NCBI GenBank assembly: GCA_961205875.1
Contig: OY540813.1
Span: 9,271,001-9,335,000, forward strand
DNA: 64,000 bases
Source of the DNA: Sialis fuliginosa
Lineage: Eukaryota > Arthropoda > Insecta > Megaloptera > Sialidae
Direction of reading: 5' to 3'
Under the pieces are notes generated by a model, which saw nothing but the letters and a program-made list of their open reading frames with translations, made no database searches and was not told where the DNA came from. The stretch's first letter is position 1, and each line of letters opens with the position of its first letter. Made by a program: the position numbers and the translations under genes. Below are positions 23,220 to 35,098 of this stretch, in pieces.

Positions 23220-23390
23220 GCTGTTGACATAATTAACGCAAGTGTTCAAGCGGAACCCGAATGGCAGGACAAGGTATAGGTTAAAAAGGCGTGTGTGAGA
23301 GAGAGTTTACTGGAGCAGAAAAGAATGAATTGTTCGCGATGTCGACCCCACCTTAAGCTTTTAAATTACACTTATATACGGGAACAATAA
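23220..23390 (+). pseudogene. Open frame with one internal stop, fossil-like
   Basis: One frame is open for 57 codons apart from a TAG at 23277-23279. It reads DIINASVQAEPEWQDKV before the stop and VKKACVRESLLEQKRMNCSR after it, ending at TAA 23388. AAG|GTATAG at the internal stop could also be read as a weak splice donor. No family recognised. Confidence 0.2.
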
Positions 23391-24061
23391 TTTATGTAAA
23401 TTATGTTGAAACAATAATACCGATGAAATTTAATAATTTTTATACCAATTTGGGCGTACATTTAGTTTGTTGAATTAATAATGATTTTCGCTCATGCATA
23501 TCGAATTATAAGGTTTCAAAATTACATATTTTTTCAACGTGACATAAAATTCAATAGGAGAATGTTTCGATCCTCCCTATACTTAAATCATCGTTATATA
23601 AATTTTAACATTTTATAAAGTATTAAATTCATATTTATTTATACCAATATTTTTTAATGATATATCAGCGAGATAAAATTTTGTTTACTTATATCCTATC
23701 TATTTTTCAATGCTATTGTCTTTTTATCTATTTAATTGTTTATTATTAATGCACTTGTTATTTTTTACTTTAATCCTTGAAATTACATTTTAATGTGTAA
23801 AATATTATAAAACTATAAATGCGTATATGAACAATAATTAGTACTTAAACAACTCTACTATAGTATTTAATGAAATTTATTTATAATAAAACAAATATCA
23901 GTATACTATCATCAAATTTAATTCATTTAGTATTTCTTTCAGATCGCCAACATCTATAATTGATTTTTCATGAAATAACAAAATAACACTCAAAAAATCA
24001 ATTATAACTAATAAATGTTTCATAACCCCCAAAGTGCGTGCATGTAACCAATAAATAAAAT

Positions 24062-24202
24062 TTAGACACACCTATGAGATAGTGAATCATAATATAAAAA
24101 ATATATACCATAACAGAGATCGCTCCAGGCGAGATTTCCAGCATTTTGTCTGTTTAAATAGAACTTAATGAAGCGTCTTGCCTCGCTCCAAGTATTATTC
24201 AT
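24062..24202 (-). CDS. 46-codon ATG frame, coding-like
   Basis: ATG at 24202-24200, stop at 24064-24062. The N-terminal 32 residues (MNNTWSEARRFIKFYLNRQN, then AGNLAWSDLCYG) lie in a GC-richer patch. The C-terminal part is ordinary A+T-rich translation, suggesting an exon ending near the GGTATAT at 24107-24101. The AWSDLC string resembles the segment between endonuclease and reverse transcriptase in some LINEs; this is a guess. No ATG context or downstream exon supports it further. Confidence 0.22.
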   Translation of the reverse strand: MNNTWSEARRFIKFYLNRQNAGNLAWSDLCYGIYFLYYDSLSHRCV

Positions 24203-24391
24203 GCATCGATAATTCTAAATATAATTTTATTTAATGGGGAATTTTATTTAGAATAATATTAGTGTTGTAATTTAATCATAGACAAAATGATGTGACCTGA
24301 CAGTAGCATTGAAAACAGTTTATAATAAATACCCCAAACAAGAACGACATTATCATATTATGAACTCATATACGTTTTATGAGAGGTATTA

Positions 24392-24502
24392 ATGAATATT
24401 TTAGTTGCTACCAGTTTGCATCTTCATGATCTTTCTGGATTAGATTTCACTATGGTTATATTTATCATTATCAAGCGGTTATACGAGTTGTTTAAAAGCT
24501 AA
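24392..24502 (+). CDS. 36-codon ATG frame with hydrophobic segment
   Basis: ATG 24392 to TAA 24500: MNILVATSLHLHDLSGLDFT followed by a hydrophobic VIFIII stretch and a basic tail (KRLYELFKS). It could encode a membrane microprotein. A second frame of the same strand is also almost open, so chance is quite possible. Confidence 0.15.
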   Translation: MNILVATSLHLHDLSGLDFTMVIFIIIKRLYELFKS

Positions 24503-24953
24503 TACGATTAACACCACAAACCATAGATATTTACGAGATAATTAATGTAATTAAATAGTATTAATAAGTAATTTTTAATGAAAATCTACTCAAATCTATA
24601 GTTTTGATTTAAAAATAATCAATCATTAAAAAAAACTTTGTTTGACAATAAAGCACATGAACTTTACGTATGTATTTATAATAAATGATAAACATTAAAT
24701 ATATAATAATGTGTTATGTACACATATAAATTTATCTAAGTCAGTATTAAAATTTATTTTGCAGTTAAACAAAATATCACATAATATACATATGTATGTA
24801 TATTATGTTCATACGCACTAAATAATATTCAAATAATCACCATAAAGCATAAGTAAACTCTTTGAAAAATATCAACGGGGGTGCCGCATCGTCCCTAAAG
24901 CTACTGCGTCATTCCTTGTGTAAATAGACTCTAACATTGAATATACATATATA

Positions 24954-24961
24954 CAGTGGCG
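24954..24961 (+). repeat. Solo CAGTGGCG transposon end
   Basis: TATACAGTGGCGCTCC; same octamer as the 1172-1290 MITE ends. No partner found. Confidence 0.35.
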
Positions 24962-25423
24962 CTCCTCAATCTGGACGCAAGGAAGTATCTGTCAAAATTA
25001 TTATAAAATTACTATTCGTATTCTAAATGATATTCAAATTTATTCGAATATATGTATACAATTATACATTCTTTTTTTTTATTCCATTTTTTAGTAAATG
25101 TGTTTCATATTGCTCATGAGAAAGAAATAATTTTAGAATTATACAGTCAATCTTTGGCGTTAGGGTGACTGTATTTTACGTGTTTGTAGTTATTTTTAAA
25201 GTATTGTTATTAGTTAACTTTCTAACCTGTATCTGTTTTATTTTTTATTTATTTGTGAGTTTTTTTTAAATTTATTGTTGTCTTTTAAAAGAAGTTAATT
25301 TAAATGTAATATTAACAATACATAGAAAAAGCAAGAATATGAAATGTTATTTATGAGTAAATATTATATCTTAATATACATAAATCTAACCTCATTAAAA
25401 AATACAAAAACTACCACTGCAGT

Positions 25424-25609
25424 TTACAAACACAATATACTCAAGTAGACCGGTTTAGGCTCGTTTATGTATTCCAAATACTGGCTACACCCTGCTGCAG
25501 CCAAAGAGCGCTCTAGCTCGGACATGGAAATATTTGAATTAATAAAATAAATAACATATGATCCGCTGCCCAGTACAATTCTGGCACGACCCCATCCACG
25601 AAGATCGTT
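25424..25609 (-). pseudogene. Fossil fragment resembling a LINE reverse transcriptase
   Basis: A 61-codon - strand frame (TAA 25612-25610 to TAA 25426-25424). It reads GRARIVLGSGSYVIYF, then SNISMSELERSLAAAGCSQ and LEYINEPKPVYLSI. The pattern of a hydrophobic 'VIYF' strand, a short polar turn, then an amphipathic helix and a terminal YLSI strand resembles the palm region after the YADD motif of non-LTR reverse transcriptases. The catalytic DD pair is not present, and no upstream or downstream RT motif is in frame, so if the family is right this is inactive. An internal ATG (25525) gives a 33-residue alternative. Assignment is by pattern memory only. Confidence 0.3.
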
Positions 25610-26662
25610 TTACTTGATATTTAAGTTAAATTGTTGTGCCTTTTATACTGTTGATGTGTTTTGTTGTTATTCATTTCCTGGTCATGAATATTTATGTTAT
25701 ATTAAATGTAGTGCATTTGAAAAAATGCAGACGTATATGGATTGCAAGAAAAAGTAAAAAAAAATATTATGGTTTTGACTAATGGCTGTTTTGTTTGAAA
25801 TATGTTATTTATTTTTAATTTTTAATAATGTATAAACTAGAAACATTCAAATAAAAATGTTATAATAATATAAATAACTATGACTAGTGATATCAAAGTT
25901 CATGAAAAAAAAAATATTTTTTTTAAACATCATGAAAAGTTTCAAATAAGAGGAAAGTTCAAATTGTAATGCTATGAGTTTAATTATAATGTTATACCCA
26001 TTTTTTGTTCAAATTTTATTAACTTGGCTTGTTTGTTCGTTTCGATAAAAACTTTTTATTTTTTCACCCACTTCCCAATGTCCGATTGTCTTGAAATTTT
26101 GTATACTTGTGTATTCTCGATGACAATACATATAAAAATCAATCATTTCCAAAACCTAAATAATTTAAAAATTTAAAAATTTTCACAGGCGAGTGTAAAC
26201 TGACACTTTTCAATGCAAACGTTTTTAAATTTTAAAATATTATTTTATTGGATAAGATTAAATAACTTAATACTGATTGTGAATAGTTTTCATATTAATT
26301 TTTTTCTTCACTTTCAAAATATGAAATAAATTAATTGAAAGGATAGGTACTTTATTTTCTTTTTTCTAAAAGGATATTACTTTTCTGCAATGAATAAGTA
26401 GCTTACTTATTCAATATTAAATTGTAACGGACAAAAAACTAACCACAACTATGAACCATGAAAACAGTAATATGTCTTGTTTATCAACCAAAGCAGGTCT
26501 ATTTCTTATTAATTCTTGAGGTTTAGAAAATAACATCACCATTTGATTTTTTGTTTCAAACTTAAAGTAAATAGATGAATGTGACTACAAATAAATAACA
26601 TTATGATCAAATATACAATGTAAATAAACATTTGTTCTACTGGAATTGTAGGAACTGCTGCT

Positions 26663-27155
26663 ATCGAAAACTAAGGTTTTTCAGGAAATTGTTTGGATCA
26701 AAAGTTTCAGAGTTAGAAGAGAAAAAACCAATGGAGGTAAAAAATTGGACCTTGAGTGGAAGTCTACTTATTTTTAAATGGAAGCCTATTTTTTTTTTTG
26801 CAAACTTATTCGTCTGATTATTTTTTTTAATAAACTTATTATAGATTTTTTTATTAAAAAAATAGGAAATTATAATTTTTTATTATTAAAAAAATGTTTA
26901 AAAATCAATTCAATTTTTAAAATTTTAGGATTTTTAACGGAAAATTGAGGTTTTTGAAAAAACTTTTTAGACAGAAGTTATTTATTTTTTTCTATAAAAT
27001 ACAAATATGAAAAAAAAAGAAACAGATTTGCATTTAAAAAAATGAAGTTGATCTCAAAATGACCTTGAAACTTCGTCAAATTTTTTATCTCTATTGGTTT
27101 TTCCCTTCTAACTTTTGTACCAAACAATTTCCCTGAAAAACCTTAATTTTCGAGA
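26663..27155. mobile_element. Foldback element with long imperfect arms
   Basis: Left arm (about 26663-26795) begins TCGAAAACTAAGGTTTTTCA; the right arm (about 27020-27155), reversed, begins TCGAAAATTAAGGTTTTTCA. Matches continue through GAAATTGTTTGG, AAAAACCAAT, AAAAAATT and TTTTTAAATG. The loop of about 225 bases is A+T rich. The 61-codon frame at 26632 runs through the left arm and is not a gene. The outer boundaries are approximate. Confidence 0.65.
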
Positions 27156-27248
27156 TATTTACTTGTCTCAATTTAAATAGACCACCCGCAGATTTGTTAT
27201 TCTCAAATACATGAATACAAATTAACGGCATCTATGAGCTTATATGTA

Positions 27249-27755
27249 CAGGATACGCGCGACAAATTGGCAATAACTTTGCAACTTCTTATTTCATTTG
27301 CTTCTTATTAATTTTATGGAACTATGTTTCAAAGATTATGATTAAACATCGTAGCTTCAGATATAAAGTATTAAATTCTTAGAGCAAGCATCATGTCGAA
27401 GGAATACGATGTTAGAGCAACCATAATTTCTGGATCGTGCGCAGGGCGAACTGCTAATGAAGTTGCGGACTTCAATAACATTCTTTTACGTATAGTTTAC
27501 AACGTGAAGAAGGTGTATGATGCTGATCCAGTCACCTCACTAACAAGGAAAATGCATAAGGTACGCAAGGATCGCACAAGTCTAGAGTACACAGAAAAAA
27601 AGTACACAGAATCCAAGAATTATCAATAAAGATCCAGGAAAATCAATGCGCTCCTTAGCAAGAGAACTTGGATGCAACGGTTCGAAAGATTATTGTTGAA
27701 GATGTCAGATACAGATCGTATGGTAAAATTTTGTCAATTTATTACGCGCACCCTG
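27249..27755 (+). mobile_element. Internally deleted mariner element
   Basis: Flanked by TA (27247-27248, 27756-27757). Terminal inverted repeats CAGGATACGCGCGACAAATT and, reversed, CAGGGTGCGCGTAATAAATT, 19 of 25 matching. It encloses the 5' part of a mariner transposase and little else: 507 bp against about 1.3 kb for a full mariner. The catalytic part was therefore lost by internal deletion and the remainder has since decayed. Confidence 0.85.
27393..27720 (+). pseudogene. Mariner transposase N-terminus, frameshifted
   Basis: ATG 27393 opens MSKEYDVRATIISGS and AGRTANEVADFNN, the first helix-turn-helix of the mariner DNA-binding domain, ending at a stop after 78 codons. The homologous reading then continues in other frames: DPGKSMRSLARELGCN (second helix-turn-helix) at about 27633-27680 and VEDVRYRSYGK at about 27695-27727. 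At least two frameshifts separate the pieces. The DDE catalytic domain is absent. It sits between the inverted repeats at 27249 and 27755. Confidence 0.8.
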
Positions 27756-27759
27756 TATA

Positions 27760-29200
27760 TAATATTAATTTAAGATTTTCATGTCACTTATCAAATATAA
27801 TGAGTACCTAACTACCTACAATATATGTATTCGCAAAGAACAGAGTGGATTTTCTTTGAAACTAGAATTATGTATTTAAAATCATATTACAACTGCTCCA
27901 GCCAGAAAAAAATAACAATAATGAAGAAGATAGAAATGTAAAACATGGTAACGTACAAATCCATTGTGATGTCGCATCCTAGGTTATTCTCTCTGGGAAA
28001 TTAATTACTATAGCCAGTGTGCTGAATTACAATGAGGGATTTTCAATTCATGAATGTTTTAATTCTGTTGAAAATTTGATGGATTTTAGCCAGGGCAATA
28101 CGAGCTGAACGTCACATAAAATATGAGATTGCAATTAGAATTGTTGGCTGGAACAATGTGTGATGCAGGATTGTGCTACTATATTCCACTTTACAATTTT
28201 GTGTTGATGGATTTTGTTACGTATAATTGTGGTCTGATTTTTATTTATTTAAAATACCATGATGAGGATATGCAAAACTAACATTTGTGTTTCTATTCGT
28301 GACCCATTTACTAAAACATTCAGAATACTAGAAACTGTAATTAAATATTTGACTAATTGATAGTATCATATTAAAATAGAATTCGTATATATCGAACTGT
28401 CGCCTGATAAATTTGCAGAAATTGTTATCACTTTTAGTTTGTTCAAATTATTTTTTTCATATACAATTCTTGGAATATTACATACATTTTTACGTTTGAA
28501 CATTTGAAATATGTCACAAAATAATGCATGTATGAACATTTTTCACAATCTACGTACATACAATTTTAACAAACTATTTCTTGGAATTTTTTTATTAATT
28601 CCTGTTCTGGAAACAAAAAAAACTGTGTTTAATTTTTTCTGCGAAAAAAACATTATCCAGAATCATGTTCGTTCATCTAAAAAAGTGACACATATATTCA
28701 TTTACAATTCCCCTATTCCAGGAATGAATATATACAGTGAAACCGTACTCTCTGGTCGTATATCATTTTCTATGGGTGTATAGTAATTTATTTTAAAGGC
28801 TTAAATTTTGAAACAAAGATAAACTGTCAAAAAATTTAAAGTCACATCACATCATTGTTATTCAATCGTAAAATAAAAAGAAATGGATTATTTTAACATT
28901 TTCAAAAGAAAGTTTGTGTAATATTTTATTTTCATGACCTGAATTTTTCTGTGTAGGTATACTTATATTTAATATATTTGATTTTTTGATATAACATATA
29001 CAGTTAAATTGATCAAAACTATTTGTCTATAATAAATAAATAAGTAATCAATTCAAATCGTTGAAATAATTTAAAAAACAAATATTCAAAAAGCTACTGG
29101 TGTATATAAAAGAAAAAAACACCGATCTAATTTATCAACGCTTTGAAACAACATAAATAATATTTTTCACCAAAGATATAATTCATTCACAAACATTTAC
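27760..29200. other. A+T-rich intergenic stretch
   Basis: No gene called. A frame at 28511 (90 codons) is low-complexity. Near 28733 a TACAGTGAAACC string matches pogo/Tc1-type ends but is unpaired. Confidence 0.4.
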
Positions 29201-29350
29201 AAAAATTTGCTTTTCAAATCATTAAACATCCCCAACGCATCGATATCTTATATAAAATATCAACTCCCCTTCCATTTCTTTTCGCAAACGTCTAAAAACC
29301 AGCGGCGGCAGAAGCCATCACTTTTAGAACACAACAAAATATATTTCACA

Positions 29351-29503
29351 TCAAAACCGTCGCATAAAGCAAACATAAAAGTACAAAACTGCTATCGGGG
29401 AATGGGCAGAATGTGCAGCTTGGGTGAGAGGGGAAGGGAGTATATTCACGGATTCCATGACCATTCTGGATCCAATCTTTCTCTTCTCTCCTCCGGCATC
29501 CAT
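29351..29503 (-). CDS. 50-codon ATG frame in a GC-richer island
   Basis: ATG at 29503-29501 in favourable context (TTAATGG), stop at 29353-29351. It reads MDAGGEKRKIGSRMVMESVN then PSPLTQAAHSAHSPIAV. The leader upstream contains GTCAGTC (initiator-like). The + strand of the same island (29207-29506) carries a 99-codon frame containing RMCSLGERGREYIHGFHD, so strand choice is uncertain. Island GC is about 45%. No family recognised. Confidence 0.22.
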   Translation of the reverse strand: MDAGGEKRKIGSRMVMESVNILPSPLTQAAHSAHSPIAVLYFYVCFMRRF

Positions 29504-29924
29504 TAAGGAACAGCCTGCCTCATTGACTGACTACTGCTGAATTTAGTGAAAGATATCTCAAGTTTTTATTGCGGCAAGTTGCCAGGCCAGGGTTTAATAT
29601 GTTATACTTTCATAAAATGTTTTGATGTGTAAACTTAGTATTCAATAAAAGGTTTTCAGAGTAATTGAGATTAACAATAATATTCTCAGATTAACAATAA
29701 ACAAAATATTAATTGTTACAAAACATGAATACACTACACAGTACAATATATTTTTTAAAACACATGAAACGTTGACTAGAATATTTAAGAATTTTTACTG
29801 TTCGGGTAATGTCGGGTATGCACTTATGAATTTTAATCATAGCAGTATCAATTTAAGGACAGATATAGATACATATACTACAGCGATTCTAAAAATATTC
29901 TTGAATACATTCCTGTGTTTTGAG

Positions 29925-29960
29925 TTTACCATGAACGACAAGACTTTGCTTCCCGTTGAG
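29925..29960 (+). CDS. Short exon-like segment
   Basis: TTTACC then ATG AAC GAC AAG ACT TTG CTT CCC GTT GAG, ending at donor GAG|GTAATT (29961). ATG context is ACCATGA. An AG at 29923-29924 behind a pyrimidine-rich tract could make it a 36-nt internal exon (FTMNDKTLLPVE). It is embedded in a longer low-quality frame that ends in simple repeats. Supported only by splice sites and composition. Confidence 0.22.
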
Positions 29961-30513
29961 GTAATTTTACACAGTCGTTTAGTTTTATCATCAAACAAAC
30001 TCTCGGAGAACAGAGATAGAAATAGAAGAGTACCAACTACTTACACAAACATGCATATGCACACACATTTATATATACATATGTATACACTTACATACTA
30101 CACATTACTTATGGGCAATGCGTATAAGTGTACAGTATACCTGCGTCAAAATGATACATATAACGATAAAATAGTTACAGCAATGATAATGTGGTTTATA
30201 CAAGATTAATCGAGGTAACTAATCAATAAAGTATATATATGGATGTATATATGTACATTTGTACATTTAAAGTAAGTACTTATTTTGAAACTATAATATT
30301 TTATACAGGCAAAATATAAATGAATATATTTATCTAATTTCTAGTCTCTATTTTTATAACGAGTGGGACATTTTCACTCCAAAATTTGTATGTATTTCAT
30401 ATTAGTTGTAGAGCTACTGACAGTGTTAGATATTAAGAAAAAAATAAATATTTTACGATCCTTGATGTAAAATTCAACTGTAATGCGTGTGCCAGGTGGG
30501 ATACTAATTAACC

Positions 30514-30660
30514 CAATAGCGGACTAAGGACGGTTGGTACCCAGAGTGGAATGTCAGTTATGCACCCCCCCCCCCCCCCCTTCCCCAAAAACTTTTAGAA
30601 TGACCTTTTTTTCGTTGCCCCTCCATTTTGACACCCGCAAAAACGGACTTTTGCGGTCAC
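30514..30660 (+). mobile_element. Transposon end relic with C16 tract
   Basis: Begins CAATAGCGGACTAAGGACGG, a diverged version of the CAGTGGCGGA ends, then a run of 16 C (30565-30580) and a GC-rich block ending near TTTTGCGGTCAC. C/G tracts just inside such ends recur in this window (13447, 53793). Confidence 0.35.
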
Positions 30661-30880
30661 TAGATAAATACAATTTTTATATTTTTAATGTTGTGATAGG
30701 TAGGACAAAGTGTGTCAACACTTTATTACTTCATACAGTAATTATTATCTGTGTTTAGAATAAAAATACAAATTTTGAATTAGTATGATTATAAATGCAC
30801 ACATACGAATATTTATGAAACTGTAACGTGTACCTTCTCATATTTTTGTAGGTCGTGTATAATTTAGACATCGATTTTGA

Positions 30881-31220
30881 TCATTGCCTATCACTATAAT
30901 AAATCCAATACTTGATGTTGTTAAAACTGCGTGTTTTTAAGCCAACAAATTTGCAACTGTCTCTTTCTATACCATACATTTTCCATTTTGTCGTTTTGTT
31001 TGTGATATCAATCATGAACCTGACCGACTGAATTTTATCACAGCCTCCTATAATACCAAAGAGCTTTTATGCCAGGCTTTGTACACCACAAATAATGGCT
31101 GAATTGAAACGATTTATTTCTGCCGGAATTTTAGATTTGTGTGCGTTTTTTACGCCTACTTGTGGCCATTTTCGTGCCATAAATATATAAAATGTCGAGT
31201 TTTCGATAATTTCAAAGTAG
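30881..31220 (-). pseudogene. Protein-coding stretch with one in-frame stop
   Basis: From an acceptor-like AG (31222-31221, after a pyrimidine-rich tract) a - strand frame runs 113 codons to TGA 30883-30881 with a single TAA at 31069-31067. It reads MARKWPQVGVKNAHKSKIPA and INRFNSAIICGVQSLA before the stop, then FGIIGGCDKIQSVRFMID, KTTKWKMYGIERDSCKF and FNNIKYWIYYSDRQ after it. Such length with one stop is rare by chance here, and composition is protein-like on both sides of the stop. It could be a recently inactivated gene, an element ORF or two exons. No family is recognised. Confidence 0.35.
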
Positions 31221-31679
31221 CTGTGGACGTTGTAAATAAAAAGATATATATTTATTTGCAAATATGATGAATGAAATTTATTTTTGTGTTATAAAAATGT
31301 GTTCTGAATGTCTTTATTTATGTACAAGGAAAAAGGAGCGGTTAAAATTGGTACGTATAAATAAGTAATAACCTCCATTTATTTTTACTTTTATTGTTTC
31401 TCCTAGGTGCTTTTTTATATTGACATAATTAATTGTAGTACATTTAAAAATATCGATATGAAGATATGAGTTCCATATTCTTTAATACCTTTTTAAATAA
31501 TTTTTAATATATGAAAAATTTCATTGGGATTTGTCTGAAATAGAACTCACCTTTGTATTATAAATTTTAGTTTTCTATAATGTCAACAACATAATACAAA
31601 TTCGTATGTGTATTCATAGAATAACTAATTTGACAATTTGAATTAAATCAAAATTAGTGAGACAATAGTAGCAACGTTC

Positions 31680-31935
31680 ACTTTTTAGACGACAAATATT
31701 ACAAAATTTCTAAAACCCCTAATCCGATTAGCACCAAAATCAGTAGACAAATATTTTCCCCAAAAATAAATCAGATCGGTACATTTTTACAGTAGTTATC
31801 GTGAACGAAAGAAAATTCTACATCCAGACAGAGGCACGCACACAGACACACGCACAGCCGCTATGCGGAAATCAACTTTTCTTTACGTTTTGAAAGTAGT
31901 ACAATCAGATTTTGCTCTTATCTCGGACACGGTTC
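31680..31935. other. Dispersed CAGACAGAGGCAC-type repeat cassette
   Basis: Phrases CCTAATCCGATTAGCACC, CATCCAGACAGAGGCACGCA and ACAGCCGCTATGCGG occur in order. The same arrangement (query phrase, then CAGACA/CACACA block) is seen at 57880-57990 and 61270-61330. Repeat of unknown class. Confidence 0.3.
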
Positions 31936-31939
31936 GACG

Positions 31940-33270
31940 GTATTATAATACTTCCACTTCTTTCAAAACATGGATGCAATAAACTAGTTCTTTAAATCAA
32001 TTAAGACCTAATCGTTTTGTGAATATGTTTTTGATTCAAATTATGTATTTCAACATTTTACAGAATAGTTAGTTATTACATTCATTGTAGTCTTTTTTCA
32101 GAGCTACATTTATTTTGACTTGACTTAATAATTAGGTATGTACCTACTATCTACAAATTTTAGAAGTTGTGGGTCAATGATCTTAAAATATTTCAACTGA
32201 TACTCAATTTATCTAAAACTGGATTAAAAATACACATTGTTACTAAAAAACTAACCCAATTTCTCAAAATAATACACATTGTTGTAATACAATACTTTAT
32301 TGTATTAATGAGGAATATTTTTTATTCTAAAACATTTTTGTTTATAAACATGACAAGATCTACAAATATGTTTTCAAATTAAAATTAAGTATTTCAAAGA
32401 TAAATTTTCAACATTAGTCAAAACCCACACAGTAGATTTTACTGTAAATATCAACGGCATTAAAACTGATTTTACTGAGCAAAAAAGTTGACTATGATGT
32501 AATTTACAATATAAAAATAATTTCTTAAAATTAATCATATGTGTTTTATAAAAAACGCGATAAGCTAAAAGCAGCATCGACCTTGAACCAGTGGTGTATT
32601 ATTAAAAATGATTTTTAAACTTCAAAACTAACTGCATGTTTAGAAATCTATATATCATTATTATTACTCAATTATTTGAACTAATCTGGAAAATAAAATT
32701 TGAAATTTTTATTAATTTTGATCTTAAGGAGAAATTAAATTGAATATTTGATATTTTACTTATGATAGAAAATAAAGGCTTGTATTTAAATGCACTTTTT
32801 TTAAATCAGTTCACGAAAAATTTTATAGCATGCACTTTGTACACTCGAACATAAATTTTAATATTTTGCACTAATGTTTTGATATTTTTAATGTAATTAT
32901 ATTGATGATTATTTATTACATATTTTTTATATATTTATTGTAATTTTCTATATTTTAACCTAACCAAGGATAGTTAAAATGTATATTGTTAGAGTACCAA
33001 CTTTATTCTGAATAACTATGTATATACGTGATTTTTGACAATTATGACGTCATACCGGTATATTCTTCAATACGAGCTAAAATTAAGTGCAAAGTATTAA
33101 AATGTATGTTCGAGTGTACATAGCCCATACTACCAAATTTTTAGTGCAATTATATATAACCCGAAAATAAATACATATTAAAAATTTATTTCGTGTAGAT
33201 AACATTTTTATTACTAAATAAGCTCTGAACCAAATTTGAAAACAAAAAAACTACTTTGAATATTACCACC
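31940..33270. other. A+T-rich intergenic stretch
   Basis: No gene seen. AACCAGTGGTGTATTA at 32587 is a diverged CAGTGGCGTA-type end. TGACGTCA occurs at 33044-33051. Confidence 0.4.
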
Positions 33271-33280
33271 GTGCATAATC

Positions 33281-33288
33281 CGCCACTG
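33281..33288 (-). repeat. Solo CAGTGGCGGATTA transposon end
   Basis: - strand CAGTGGCGGATTATGCACGG. To its right, 33290-33490 is GC-richer and open on both strands (for example NTNPIPNGDWTQELM on +), so no coding call is made there. Confidence 0.4.
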
Positions 33289-34214
33289 GCTTGAATACCT
33301 TTACTCATTCTCCGATATTGCAAATGGATATAACTACCTCTTAGGAATTTATCTTTGGTCATTTAGGAATACGAATCCTATTCCGAATGGTGATTGGACG
33401 CAAGAATTGATGTAATTCAGTGCTATTGTGTTCCCCATCTCAATGATTGCCAATAGGCCCTCTTCAATTTCAATATTAGTAACTATTTAAACCTAATGTG
33501 ACTCGCATTCATACAATGTTCCATCGTTTTTTTAATTATATATCACTATTATGTTATATGCAAATATATGATATATAAGTCCTATAAACTCATAAATCCA
33601 AAATTAATTTAGTTTCTATGTAAAAGAGAAAATCATTAGTACAAATAATAATAAATTAGTAAACAATAAAAAATAATATTTTTGGTAAAATACAAATAAC
33701 TGGAATTATTACTCACCTATATAACTAAATACAGCTAAAGTTCAATTGTAGGTGGACATTAGTTATTATCACACTTCGTATTAAAAGATTTAGAAATTTT
33801 CTAGCATATTAAAATTTAACTTTGCTTCATTGAATCACAAGATAGGTTAGATAACACCTGGCTACCAATGGCGCAAGGCAAATTTGAATTTGGTGGCGAG
33901 AGGAATTTTTTGGGAGTTTTTTTTGTTGGATTTATTGAAGTTTTCAGCTAAAACCGTCGTTATCACTTCATGAGCTTCTACAAATTGAACAAATTTCGGT
34001 ACCAACATGGACTAAGTTGGCCGTGTGACTAATAATCAAATTTGATTACTGTATCCCAATGGGTTCTCCAGAAATTTAATAAAAACTAATTTTGGGTAAA
34101 ATTTTTGAAAGTCTGTAGTTCCCTCACGAAGAATTTCTCATATAAACTTTTTTGTTTAAAATATTGGCCTCAATCAACTGTTTATAAGTTTATTTCACCT
34201 GATATAACTCACCC

Positions 34215-34301
34215 TGCATGTATATAGATTAGTTTGGGACCCTCTTGTTGGTGGAGGGCCCAGTCATTTACCTCTTTTGTCCATAGGATAACGCGCCACT
34301 G
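34215..34301 (-). mobile_element. Transposon end fragment (CAGTGGCGCGTTA)
   Basis: On the - strand starts CAGTGGCGCGTTATCC and continues into GACTGGGCCCTCCACC and GAGGGTCCCAAAC, a GC-rich non-coding block typical of hAT-like MITE ends. The other end is not identified. Confidence 0.4.
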
Positions 34302-35098
34302 CTGTTTCCACCACATCCTTAATAAATGTATTAATATCTCATCATTTTTGCGGTTAGTGATTAAAATAATTTAAAATATATCTAATTGATTAGACTCTCT
34401 CTAATCTATAGTGCACTAGTGATGCAAACATGATCTCATTACTGGGAAAAATACAATAAATTTAATACAATGTGTGTATTTGTCATTGATAAATATAAAT
34501 ACGTATTTTTTTATCAAATCAATAGAATGTAATTTTGAAGATACAAAATCAGTAAATATTTTTTTTTAATATTTTGTATCTTTGCCAGGATTAAAAGTAG
34601 ATAGATGACGCAAATTTAGTAATTCTGCTTCAATTTAATCTTCTTTTATAAAGAATTCATATACGCTATGAAGAAATTAAGCATTTACTATCACATGTGT
34701 ATGTGAAATAGAGTTCGAATTATTTTATTAACTTTTGATTGGATATCACTGTAGAAACATAGACAATATACATATAACTATATATTATTATTTATAATAT
34801 ATCCTTCAAATCCTTTGATGATTCAAATAAGTATATAAAATTGCTTGTTTAAGTTATATGATAAAGAAGATAAGAATGCTCGCAACACAAACTCATATGA
34901 ACATATCTAATAATTTCTCGATTATGTTTACATCGTTAAGGGATTTTATTCCATAGCGTTGTCAATAACATCAGAAATAAGCACGTACAAGATGTAGTAC
35001 AATTCACAATCAAGCAAACTTTACCCAAAGCAACAAACCATACGCCAATTACTGCACATTGTAAAGCAACAACGTCAAGTGCATAACTCGGACAATAG

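Noticed and set aside
29772..30209. 145-codon + strand open frame, the longest in the window
   Set aside because: It begins at TTG, not ATG, and its second half is CA/TA simple repeat. Only the 36-base segment ending at 29960 looks exon-like.
33290..33490. Long open frames on both strands
   Set aside because: Both strands are open over the same bases and one edge is a transposon end, so no coding call can be defended.
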